NCBI GenBank assembly: GCA_002451015.1
Contig: DKBB01000128.1
Coordinates: 1-25,305 of the forward strand
Length of the DNA: 25,305 nt
Direction of reading: 5' to 3'
Source: Acidobacteria bacterium UBA6911
GTDB lineage: Bacteria; Acidobacteriota; UBA6911
Below the pieces are notes generated by a model, which was not told the origin of the DNA, did not search any database, and saw nothing but the letters and a program-made list of their open reading frames with translations. The translations under genes and the position numbers were made by a program. Of the stretch, positions 17,605-24,593 are shown in pieces; position 1 is the stretch's first letter, and each line of letters starts with the position of its first letter.

Positions 17605-18144
17605 GTGGCGCGCTATGCAATGGTGATCGATACCGTCAAATGCGTGGGATGCATGGATTGCGTCGCCGCCTGCAAAACGGAAAACCAGGTCCCTGAGGGT
17701 TTTGATCGCGACTGGATCGCCTACGAAACGAGAGGAAAATATCCCGCCCTTGCCATGGAGATTCGCAGCGAACGGTGCAACCATTGTGTAAATCCTCCCT
17801 GCGTGCATTGCTGTCCGAGCGGCGCAAGCCACGTCCACGTTCGCGGCGGCATCGTGCTCGTCCGTCCCGAACAATGCGTCGGCTGTAAAGCCTGTATTGC
17901 AGCCTGCCCGTACGATGCACGATTCATCCATCCCAAGGGTTACGCCGACAAATGCACCTTCTGCGTGCACCGAGTGGAAAAGGGCATGGACCCGGCCTGC
18001 GTTTCGGTGTGCCCGACACACTGCATGGCATTCGGGGACCTGGAGGATCCGAATACAGCGGTTTCCCGGCTGCTGCGGTCCCGGCGCGGCCATGCGCTTC
18101 TGCTGGCGGCCGGCACGAATCCTCAGATTTGGTACCTGGACTGA
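17605..18144 (+). CDS. Four-cluster ferredoxin subunit, PsrB/PhsB-like
   Basis: A 179-residue electron-transfer subunit with the Cys spacing for four [4Fe-4S] clusters: C13/C16/C19 with C23, a C58/C61/C66/C70 group, C91/C94/C97 with C101, and C117/C120/C132/C136. It passes electrons between the catalytic subunit and the NrfD-like membrane subunit. GTG 17605 is chosen because GGAGGG lies 8 bases upstream, MARYAMVIDTVKCVGC is the expected beginning, and the reading frame upstream lies inside psrA. There is no obvious signal peptide, consistent with co-export with the Tat-targeted subunit. Assignment to the family is secure. Confidence 0.93.
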   Translation: MARYAMVIDTVKCVGCMDCVAACKTENQVPEGFDRDWIAYETRGKYPALAMEIRSERCNHCVNPPCVHCCPSGASHVHVRGGIVLVRPEQCVGCKACIAACPYDARFIHPKGYADKCTFCVHRVEKGMDPACVSVCPTHCMAFGDLEDPNTAVSRLLRSRRGHALLLAAGTNPQIWYLD

Positions 18145-18169
18145 CTATGTTTCGGCGGAGGAATGTTCT

Positions 18170-19129
18170 GTGAATCCGACACGCGAATTGATTACGACCC
18201 GCCACAATGAACTGATCGATCCGGTGCTCGGCATCTGGGGCTGGGAGATACCCGTCTATCTTTTCCTCGGCGGCATGGTAGCGGGAATGATGATCATCCT
18301 CGGCTATTTCCTGTTCAAAGGACGTTCCGGGGAGCTTCGCTGCTCCTGCACCATCCTGCCCGGGCTTGGAATCGTGCTGCTCAGCGGTGGAATGCTGACC
18401 CTTTTCCTGGACCTGGAACATCGGCTGTATTTCTGGCGTATGTATCTCACTTTCGAACCCGCTTCTCCGATGTCCTGGGGTACGTGGATACTTCTACTCG
18501 TTTACCCGGCGCTTCTGGCTGCACTGTTCATACGGCTGCCGGGATTCCTGCGGGAATTTTTCCCACCGTTAAGGATCCTGGCTGAAAAAGCGCAGTCAAA
18601 CACTGCTTTCGTGCGTTTCGTCGGTATCTCGAACATGGTTCTGGGCGGGATGCTGGGTGTCTATACCGGCATCCTGCTGAGCGCTTTCGGCGCCCGGCCC
18701 CTCTGGAACAGCGCCCTGCTCGGTCCGCTGTTTCTGGTTTCCGGCCTGTCAACCGCGGCCGCCTTCGTCCACCTGATCGCACGGGATCCCTATGAACGGG
18801 TACTGCTGGCCAAGGCCGACAATGCCTTCCTGGGAACGGAACTTTTCCTGATAATCCTTTTCCTTACAGGTTTGCTCAGTTCGACTCAAGTGCATATCGA
18901 TGCGGCGCATCTTATCCTGAGCGGTCCCTATGCTCCCGCCTTTATGGTTTTTGTCGTCGGCCTGGGGATTGTGATTCCATTGATTATTCAGTCGCTCGCG
19001 GTACGGCACCGCATTCCCCATACCGCCGCCGCGCCGATTTTAGTGATCGCCGGAGGCCTGGCGCTCCGTTTCGTCATCGTCTATGCCGGCCAGGCCAGCC
19101 ACTGGATGACAGCCGCAATAACAAGATAA
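18170..19129 (+). CDS. NrfD/PsrC-like integral membrane quinone-reactive subunit
   Basis: A 319-residue polytopic protein with about eight hydrophobic segments (for example IPVYLFLGGMVAGMMIILGY, ILPGLGIVLLSGGMLTLF, and the last near the C-terminus at APILVIAGGLALRFVIVYAG), typical of NrfD/PsrC. It anchors the A and B subunits and exchanges electrons with the quinone pool. The motif LDLEHRLYFWRM after the second helix is characteristic of PsrC-type proteins. GTG 18170 follows GGAGGAA by 6 bases; an ATG at 18163 is out of frame. It starts 25 bases after the B subunit. The family is secure; the quinone type is unknown. Confidence 0.92.
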   Translation: MNPTRELITTRHNELIDPVLGIWGWEIPVYLFLGGMVAGMMIILGYFLFKGRSGELRCSCTILPGLGIVLLSGGMLTLFLDLEHRLYFWRMYLTFEPASPMSWGTWILLLVYPALLAALFIRLPGFLREFFPPLRILAEKAQSNTAFVRFVGISNMVLGGMLGVYTGILLSAFGARPLWNSALLGPLFLVSGLSTAAAFVHLIARDPYERVLLAKADNAFLGTELFLIILFLTGLLSSTQVHIDAAHLILSGPYAPAFMVFVVGLGIVIPLIIQSLAVRHRIPHTAAAPILVIAGGLALRFVIVYAGQASHWMTAAITR

Positions 19130-19141
19130 GGAGGATGCCCC

Positions 19142-19723
19142 ATGGGTGCAGAAACAAGTTCCGCAGCGATTCATAGTACGGATGCGGAGCATGGGAGAGT
19201 TTCCGGGCATAAGATGAAGCCGTTCTCTAATCCGTATGTTGCGGGTTTCGGGCTGGGGCTTGTGCTGCTGGCTGCGTTTGTGATTATGGGCCGCGGACTG
19301 GGGGCGTCGGGCGCCTTCTCTTCCGCTGTAGCCACGGCCGTTGATGCGGTTGCACCACAGCATGCCCAGGCAAACGAGTTTTACGCAGGCTACCTGGGAG
19401 AAGGATCCGCAAACCCTCTGATGGACTGGCTTGTATTTGAAGTGATCGGAATATTTGCCGGAGGATTCCTGTCGGCGGCGCTGGCGGGACGGATCCGGAA
19501 AACCGTGGAGCGGGGGCCTTCCATTTCCGTTCGCGGCCGCCTGGTTTTCGCTTTTGCCGGGGGAGTTCTTATGGGAATCGGAGCCAAACTGGCCGGCGGC
19601 TGTACCAGCGGTCAGGCGCTGACGGGAGGCGCGCTGCTGGGCGTGGGCAGCTGGGCATTCATGCTCGCCGTCTTTGCGGGAGGCTATGCGGCGGCAGGTT
19701 TGATGAGGAGGCAATGGAGATGA
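19142..19723 (+). CDS. YeeE/YedE half-size sulfur transport protein (first of pair)
   Basis: A 193-residue membrane protein with about four hydrophobic segments and the YeeE/YedE signature GIGAKLAGGCTSGQALTGGA near residues 146-165, whose single Cys (C154) is the expected thiosulfate- or sulfur-interacting residue. Full-length YeeE (TsuA) carries two such halves in one chain; here the halves are separate genes, as in PmpA/PmpB-type pairs. AAGGAGG lies 7 bases upstream of ATG 19142. Its stop overlaps the start of the next gene. Transport of thiosulfate or a related sulfane species is inferred from the family and from the adjoining PsrABC-like genes. Confidence 0.88.
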   Translation: MGAETSSAAIHSTDAEHGRVSGHKMKPFSNPYVAGFGLGLVLLAAFVIMGRGLGASGAFSSAVATAVDAVAPQHAQANEFYAGYLGEGSANPLMDWLVFEVIGIFAGGFLSAALAGRIRKTVERGPSISVRGRLVFAFAGGVLMGIGAKLAGGCTSGQALTGGALLGVGSWAFMLAVFAGGYAAAGLMRRQWR

Positions 19724-20325
19724 ACGCACCGTTTTATAAATTCGGATATTTCGGAGACGGTTTCAGCCTGATCCTTGCCTTCGTGATCGGGATAGGGTTC
19801 GGCTTTTTTCTTGAACGGGCGGGTTTCGGCAGTCCCAGAAAACTGATGGGGCAGTTTTATCTCACCGATCTGGCGGTATTCAAGGTCATGTTCACTGCCA
19901 TAATTACCGCCATGCTCGGCCTTTTTTACCTGGGTTGGTGCGGCCTTGTGGATGTGTCTCTCGTTTACCTGCCCCCGACCTATCTTCTGCCCCAAATTAC
20001 CGGAGGATTGATTCTCGGCATAGGTTTCGTAGTGGGCGGCTATTGCCCGGGTACATCCTGTGTCGGGGTGGCCACAGGCAGGCTCGATGCGATCGTTTTC
20101 CTCGTGGGGCTTATGGTGGGGATTTTCGTTTTCGGCGAGTTCTTTAAGGTTCTCGAAGGATTTTATAATGCGGCACCGATGGGCCAGATCACGATTCCGG
20201 AGCTACTGAATATCTCCTACGGCCTGATTGTTTTCGTCGTTGTGCTGATAGCGGTCGGAGGATTTGCCGGTGCAACCAGGGTAGAGAAAATGATGGCGGC
20301 AAAAAAAGGAGAACCACGGCCATGA
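19720..20325 (+). CDS. YeeE/YedE half-size sulfur transport protein (second of pair)
   Basis: A 201-residue membrane protein and partner of the preceding half. It has FGFFLERAGFGSPRKLMGQF near residues 27-46, typical of YeeE/YedE, and the signature GGYCPGTSCVGVATGRLDAI near 107-126 with C109 and C114. ATG 19720 forms an ATGA overlap with the previous stop and has AGGAGG 8 bases upstream; the ATG at 19714 is only 2 bases from the same site, so it is less likely. Coupled translation supports a 1:1 complex. Its stop in turn overlaps the start of the rhodanese-like gene. Confidence 0.88.
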   Translation: MNAPFYKFGYFGDGFSLILAFVIGIGFGFFLERAGFGSPRKLMGQFYLTDLAVFKVMFTAIITAMLGLFYLGWCGLVDVSLVYLPPTYLLPQITGGLILGIGFVVGGYCPGTSCVGVATGRLDAIVFLVGLMVGIFVFGEFFKVLEGFYNAAPMGQITIPELLNISYGLIVFVVVLIAVGGFAGATRVEKMMAAKKGEPRP

Positions 20326-20981
20326 AACGTGTTTTTTCAGGGATGAGCAGGAACGCAAGGGTCGGGCTGCTGGTTTGTCTTCTCGGCTTGATCGCAGCCT
20401 TTGCAGGCAGCCCCTACAGTGGGGCCCGGGTGACGTTGGATACCGTCGACCTGGCCGGTATTGTCGAGCGGGAAGTGGACCATGTGGAAGCCGTCGACCT
20501 GGCGGACTGGATCATACAGGGTAAAACGGATTACCGGCTGATCGATCTGCGCAGCGAAGAAGCGTTCAACCAGTACCATATACCGGGCGCTGAAAACGTG
20601 CCGCTGGCCGGTCTGCCCGGTTACGGTCTGCAGCGGAACGAAAAGATCATCCTCTATTCCGGGGGAGGGATCCATTCCGCCCAGGCCTGGTTCCTTTTGA
20701 AAGCGGACGGCTACAAAGCCGCATACATGCTCCTTGGCGGCCTGGATGAATGGAAAGACCAGGTCCTTTTCCCGCCCGTACCATCCGCACCCGATCCGGA
20801 ACAGCGCGCGTCATTTGAAAAGATGAAAGAAGTAAGTAAATTCTTCGGAGGAACCCCGCAGACCGGCGATAACGGTGAAAAATCGTACGAGGTTAAGCCT
20901 TTGCCCGCACTGCAGTCGCCCGTTCTGCCGGGCATGCCTGTTACGTCACCGGAGAAAAGAAAGAAGAAGGAGGGCTGCTGA
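20322..20981 (+). CDS. Membrane-attached rhodanese-like protein without the active-site Cys, ending in Cys
   Basis: A 219-residue protein with an N-terminal membrane helix or signal (VGLLVCLLGLIAAFAG, about 14-29) and one rhodanese domain (about 58-150): LIDLRSEEAFNQYHIPGAENVPL, the active loop LYSGGGIHSAQAW and LLGGLDEWKDQ. The catalytic Cys position in the loop is Ser113, so classical persulfide transfer at this site is not possible. The only other Cys are C19 in the membrane segment and C219, the very last residue, after a basic KRKKKEGC tail. The last Cys could act as a swinging thiol, which is an inference. ATG overlaps the previous stop (ATGA), so the gene belongs to the YeeE operon. 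Confidence 0.87.
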   Translation: MKRVFSGMSRNARVGLLVCLLGLIAAFAGSPYSGARVTLDTVDLAGIVEREVDHVEAVDLADWIIQGKTDYRLIDLRSEEAFNQYHIPGAENVPLAGLPGYGLQRNEKIILYSGGGIHSAQAWFLLKADGYKAAYMLLGGLDEWKDQVLFPPVPSAPDPEQRASFEKMKEVSKFFGGTPQTGDNGEKSYEVKPLPALQSPVLPGMPVTSPEKRKKKEGC

Positions 20982-21013
20982 AACGCTTCCCCTGTTTCGC
21001 CTCTTTAATCGAA

Positions 21014-21035
21014 GCGGCCTCTCGGCTACGGCCGC
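21014..21035. terminator. GC-rich hairpin between convergent genes
   Basis: GCGGCC and GGCCGC form a perfect 6-bp stem with a 10-base loop in the 81-base gap between the rhodanese-like gene (plus) and the DUF1573 gene (minus). No T-tract follows on either strand, so it is at best a weak bidirectional terminator or a pause/stability hairpin. Confidence 0.3.
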
Positions 21036-21062
21036 ACCTTCCATATTCTGCCTTGTAAAAAG

Positions 21063-21806
21063 TTAGCGCTTGCCGTACTGCACGATCAGGAAGTAGCCGG
21101 AGGCGCCGGCATTACGGGCATTGCATTCGATAAGAATGTATTTCTGTGACGGTTCGGTCCCGGTGTCGGGATCCAGTTGAATTTCAATCGTTTCCGTCTG
21201 GTCGGGTCCGATTGTAATGTTCCCCTTGTCGGCTCCCTCGAAGAAAACCGAAGAGCCGTCTCTTGAAAGAATCCGGGTGATTACAAGCGGTAAGGAACCG
21301 TTGTTCACTATTGAGAATGCCTGTTTCTTGCCCGTGCTCCGTTCGGCCTCATCCAATACGACCCTTCGGGGAGTAACGGAAATTTTCGCCGAAGGAGCTT
21401 CCTTGACATCTCCCCGGATCATGAATATCTCGATTTTTTCCTGACCCGGAATGTTTGTGGTAAGGGTGACTTTTTTCTCAAAAAGCCCGGGGCGGCCTTC
21501 CGTTTGATAGCTGACCTTGAGCTCCGTTTTTTCGCTGGGTTCCAGTGTATGCTTAACTAGCATAGCTTCGGTGCACGCTCAACTGGTTCGTATGTTGGTG
21601 ATCTCAACCGGGGTACTGCCGGTATTTACTATTTCCGATATGGCGACAACCGGATCACCCTCGGTGACGGTCCCGAAGTCGACCTGGTCGGGGGTGGCTT
21701 CAAGCACCGCTCCCATCGATATTCCCTGAACCAGGAGAAGTACGGCGAAGACCGCACCCATCCAGGCCATTTTTTTCGCTGTTGTCTTCATGGTTCCATT
21801 TTTCAT
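21063..21806 (-). CDS. Exported DUF1573 protein, predicted selenoprotein (Sec at residue 76)
   Basis: The frame from ATG 21806 to 21063 is open for 247 residues except for one TGA at 21581-21579. Before it the protein reads GTVTEGDPVVAISEIVNTGS then EITNIRTS; after it, ACTEAMLVKHTLEPSEKTEL. DUF1573 proteins have SCGCT at exactly this place, so TGA replaces the first Cys (S-U-A-C-T) and C78 keeps the second. A hairpin with apical loop AGUUA lies 14 bases after the TGA. An N-terminal signal (MAWMGAVFAVLLLVQGISMG) predicts export. The first Ig-like DUF1573 domain spans about 36-130; a second Ig-like segment follows to the C-terminus. AGAGGG lies 7 bases before the start. The gene follows the CxC rhodanese gene by 29 bases. 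A plain nonsense mutation is the alternative, but conservation on both sides and the hairpin argue for Sec. Confidence 0.82.
21548..21581 (-). promoter_or_regulatory. UGA codon and candidate bacterial SECIS of the DUF1573 gene
   Basis: On the minus strand the UGA (21581-21579) is followed after 14 bases by a perfect 6-bp stem UAUGCU/AGCAUA closing the loop AGUUA, with G in the second loop position. The loop starts about 21 bases after the UGA, a distance usual for bacterial SECIS elements that recruit SelB. The outer part of the stem is poorly paired. Confidence 0.65.
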
Positions 21807-21835
21807 AAACTATCCCTCTGTCCGGTGTAATTCTG

Positions 21836-22273
21836 TTACTTTTTCTCTATCGGGTATCCTGCTTCTTTCCAGCCTCGAATGGATGGATCTTTCAGCACCT
21901 TGACGTCGTCGAAACCCATCTGCATCAGCTGGGCGGCGACGTCCGCACTGTCCGACTCCCCCGGCCCGCAGTCGCAGTAGGTAACGATCGGTATGTCGCT
22001 CGGCAGGGACCACACATCTTCCAGGTCTAATTGAGATTTCCAGGGAAGAGAAATGGCGCCCTGGATGTGCTCTTCCGCATAGATGCTTTCAGGTTGGGCG
22101 TCCAGAATCGTTACCGGTGTGCCGCTGTCCAGCATAGCTTTCAATTCCTGGATGCTGATCCGGGGCACATCCGCCTTCGTTGCGGCATGTATGATTCCGG
22201 TCATAAGCAAAGCCGTCAGTATGGCAAATAAAACAAAGCGGTTCCTGACATTCACCGGGTGGACTGTTTTCAT
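21836..22273 (-). CDS. Exported rhodanese-like protein with CxC active loop
   Basis: A 145-residue protein with a signal peptide (FVLFAILTALLMTGIIHAA, cleavage likely after AxA near 30) and one rhodanese domain: ISIQELKAMLDSGTPVTILD, HIQGAISLP and the active loop VTYCDCGPGESDSA with C100 and C102. C100 is at the catalytic position, so sulfane-sulfur transfer is possible; the extra C102 could make a redox-active or metal-binding pair. ATG 22273 has AGGAG 5-6 bases upstream, so the longer start at 22306 is rejected. It is the first gene of a two-gene unit with the DUF1573 selenoprotein, and divergent from the UGSC gene across 512 bases. Confidence 0.88.
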   Translation of the reverse strand: MKTVHPVNVRNRFVLFAILTALLMTGIIHAATKADVPRISIQELKAMLDSGTPVTILDAQPESIYAEEHIQGAISLPWKSQLDLEDVWSLPSDIPIVTYCDCGPGESDSADVAAQLMQMGFDDVKVLKDPSIRGWKEAGYPIEKK

Positions 22274-22785
22274 AATGGCTCCTTTCACTTTACTCTCATC
22301 CCACATAATGCACGTCCTGTTCCGGAGCGCTTCTTAATTCTATAACAGTTCCCGTGTTGTTCAACCCCGCATACATCTGCCATGCCTGAGATTATCACGA
22401 TGGCTATATTTCAAAAGGTACATTCAAACTGTAAAAAACATCCCTATGTTCGCCTACTAACGGTTTAGAAGCATCTTTTTACGTTTAGGTTCAACAATTG
22501 GATCCATATATCCCTGCGGCAATCCGGAAATGTCCGATTTTAAATAATCCATTCGTCTTTGAAGGGAGATCCTTTTTCTTGACTGACTATATGCTTCAGG
22601 CTAGATTGAACCTTTAACAGCTGCGTGAATTGTCGTCTTTCGGTGTATTGAGGCCTTGAGGGTGTTCAAGATCCTTCCAAATGCTTTTATTTTTTCCATT
22701 TTTCTCTTTTTAAAACCAGCGCCTATTACCATTAGGGCAGCCATAAATGTCTATAGCGGCATTTAAAAATGAAGGGGGAGTGTAT
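22274..22785. other. 512-base AT-rich divergent intergenic region
   Basis: This gap between the rhodanese gene (minus) and the UGSC gene (plus) is clearly more AT-rich than its surroundings and has no supported open frame, tRNA or recognised riboswitch. It should carry the divergent promoters for the two selenoprotein-containing units. One good plus-strand promoter match is listed separately. No strong inverted repeat that would mark an operator was found by eye. Confidence 0.6.
22579..22607 (+). promoter_or_regulatory. Candidate sigma-70 promoter for the UGSC gene
   Basis: TTGACT (22579-22584), a 17-base spacer and TAGATT (22602-22607). The -35 box matches five of six consensus bases and the -10 box four of six. 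The predicted start near 22614 would leave a 5' leader of about 170 bases before the ATG at 22786. Confidence 0.45.
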
Positions 22786-24462
22786 ATGCGCAGATTTGTT
22801 CCAATTTTAGCCACGACGGTTCTTGCCATCGTGGCGATATTCTCATGCTCAGGATGTTCTTCCGCCGGGAATTCATCTGAGTATGAATATGAGGTCCTCA
22901 GCCCATGGGCTGAAGTGGATCCGATTCCTTTACGCGGGATTTCACCCAGGGTAGATACCCTGGCCGGGAAGAAGATAGGACTCTTTGCCAATTTCAAGCG
23001 GGCCGCCGTGCCTATTGCCAGGGAAGTTGAAAAGAGACTGAAAGAACGGTTTCCGGACAGCGAGACCAGCCTGTATCACTCGACGACCGCGAATGTTGAC
23101 GAAAGCGTAGAACAGGACGCCGCGAAATTTGAAGCATGGGCGAAAGAAGTGGACGCGATCGTCGCCGTGGTGGGAGATTGAGGGTCCTGCACAAAGTTCC
23201 TCGCATATAATGGCGTCGCCATTGAGGACTTTGGAACGCCGGTCGTGTTACTGGCGAACAACGGTTTTGTAAATGACGCTCACTCCGCAGCTTCCGGCAA
23301 AGGCATGCCGGGTGTCCGGGTTCTCGGAACACCGATTGCCTGTGAATCCACCGTTGCCGAAGATATCCAAGCCGGCATAGACGGAGCATTGGACGATATC
23401 ATCAAGGCATTGACCGAACCTTTAAGCGATGAGGAAAAATCGCCCCAGGTGAAAACAGGGGAGCAACCCAGGGTCGCTTTTAAGGGCACTCTCGAAAAAG
23501 TCAATGAATTCTTTTACCGCAAAGGCTGGGGGGACGGCCTGCCGATTATGCCTCCTTCCGAAGAGGCCGTAGCGGAGATGCTGACCGGAACGGACCTGCC
23601 GGCTGATCACGTTGTCGCCAAGCTCATCCCGCGCATGGGGAAAGCCACAGTCGAGAAGATTGCCGTGAATGCCGTGATGGCCGGGGCGCTTCCGACGCAT
23701 ATGCCGATACTGATCGCGGCGGTCGACGCCCTGTCGGATCCCAAAACGCGCTTTGACACCTTTGAGGTCAGTACCGGATCCTGGGCGCCTCTGCTGGTGA
23801 TCAACGGTCCCGTACGGAAGGATATCCATATCAACAGCAGTTCCGGCATGATGAGCCCCGGAGACATCGCCAATTCCGCAATCGGACGGGCCGTTGGCCT
23901 GATCGTCAAGAATATCGGCGGCGCCCGCAAAGGCATTGAAGATATGGGGACGCTGGGAGATGCCATGAAGTACTCGCTCGTGATCGGCGAGAATGAAGAA
24001 AACAGCCCATGGGAACCCCTGCATGTCGAATTCGGATATGAAAAAGAAGACAACACCGTCACCGTGATGTTTCCCAATCGCTACACGCAGACAATTCCCG
24101 CCCAGACAAATGCCCAGGGCATCGCCACCGCTCTGGCGGGCATGCGGCCGGGAGCTTTGTCCTGCATGATAGTGATTCCAGACCATGCCAGAATTTTCAA
24201 TCAGGAGGGATGGTCCAAAAAACAGGTGAAGGAATTCATCATGAAAAACTCCGGTCCTAGAGACAGCCGTCGACCCGGGGGACTGCAGGATGAAGATTTC
24301 ATGATTGTCGTCGCCGGAGGGCCCGGTGTCTGGATGGGCCTGTTGGGAAGCGCCGGCGGCTTTGGAAACAGTTTCGTTACCAGGAAGATTGAACTGCCTC
24401 AGAACTGGGATAATCTGCAGGCAAAGTACAAGACCCTGGTTCCCAGTTATGTGAAGTATTAG
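22786..24462 (+). CDS. UGSC-motif lipoprotein, predicted selenoprotein (Sec at residue 132)
   Basis: One frame of 558 residues runs from ATG 22786 to 24462, interrupted only by TGA at 23179-23181. Across it the sequence reads DAIVAVVGD-U-GSCTKFLAYNGVAIED, giving exactly the U-G-S-C motif of the UGSC (seleno)protein family. GGGGGAG lies 7 bases before the ATG, so the longer start at 22747 is rejected. The N-terminus (MRRFVPILATTVLAIVAIFSCSGCSS) is a signal peptide with a probable lipid-attachment Cys at 21 or 24. The UGSC domain covers about 55-205; about 238-558 is a second conserved-looking domain starting EFFYRKGWGDGLPIMPP, with SSSGMMSPGDIANSAIGRA near 347-365, that I cannot name. A SECIS-like hairpin follows the TGA. 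The function is unknown; redox or metal/organometal handling by the selenol-thiol pair (U132, C135) is inferred. Confidence 0.88.
23179..23233 (+). promoter_or_regulatory. UGA codon and candidate bacterial SECIS of the UGSC gene
   Basis: Ten bases after the UGA a long hairpin begins: CAAAG-U-UCCUC (23192-23202) pairs with GAGGACUUUG (23224-23233) with a single bulged U at 23197. After a 6-base 5' bulge (GCAUAU), an inner perfect stem AAUGGC/GCCAUU closes the three-base loop GUC (23215-23217). A bulged U and a G at the start of the apical loop are features of bacterial SECIS elements. The loop is about 34 bases from the UGA, at the far end of the usual range. Confidence 0.65.
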
Positions 24463-24546
24463 ACCGGCAATAGAACCGGTTGGATGGTTTTCGGCCTCCG
24501 GGTATTTTCCGGATCCCGGGGACGGTCCGCATTTTTGGGGCAGTTA

Positions 24547-24590
24547 GGCGGGAAGGTAAGGCGGCAGTTTGATCGTCCGGCATTCCCGCC
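24547..24590 (+). terminator. Possible terminator after the UGSC gene
   Basis: GGCGGGAA and TTCCCGCC form a perfect 8-bp stem around a 28-base loop, followed by TTTCT on the plus strand, in the 131-base gap between two convergent genes. The T-tract is short and the loop large, so it is only a moderate candidate. A smaller CCGGG/CCCGG stem lies just upstream near 24498-24519. Confidence 0.4.
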
Positions 24591-24593
24591 TTT

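Noticed and set aside
20979..20981. TGA after Gly-Cys at the end of the membrane rhodanese could be Sec (a GCU tail as in some thioredoxin reductases), with a CGCTTC/GAAGCG stem downstream.
   Set aside because: Reading through adds only eight residues before TAA, the loop of that stem is about 21 bases, and the tail has no recognisable motif. A normal stop is more likely.
21063..21563. Treating this frame and 21579-21806 as two genes or as a broken pseudogene.
   Set aside because: Both are in the same frame, the TGA lies on a conserved Cys position, the second frame lacks its own ribosome binding site at its first ATG, and a SECIS-like hairpin follows.
22747..23181. Treating this frame and 23245-24462 as separate genes, with the start at 22747.
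   Set aside because: The frames are contiguous through an in-frame TGA in a UGSC motif, and the ribosome binding site and signal peptide fit ATG 22786.
23422..24186. A 254-residue minus-strand open frame.
   Set aside because: It is opposite the UGSC gene's C-terminal domain and has no recognisable features.
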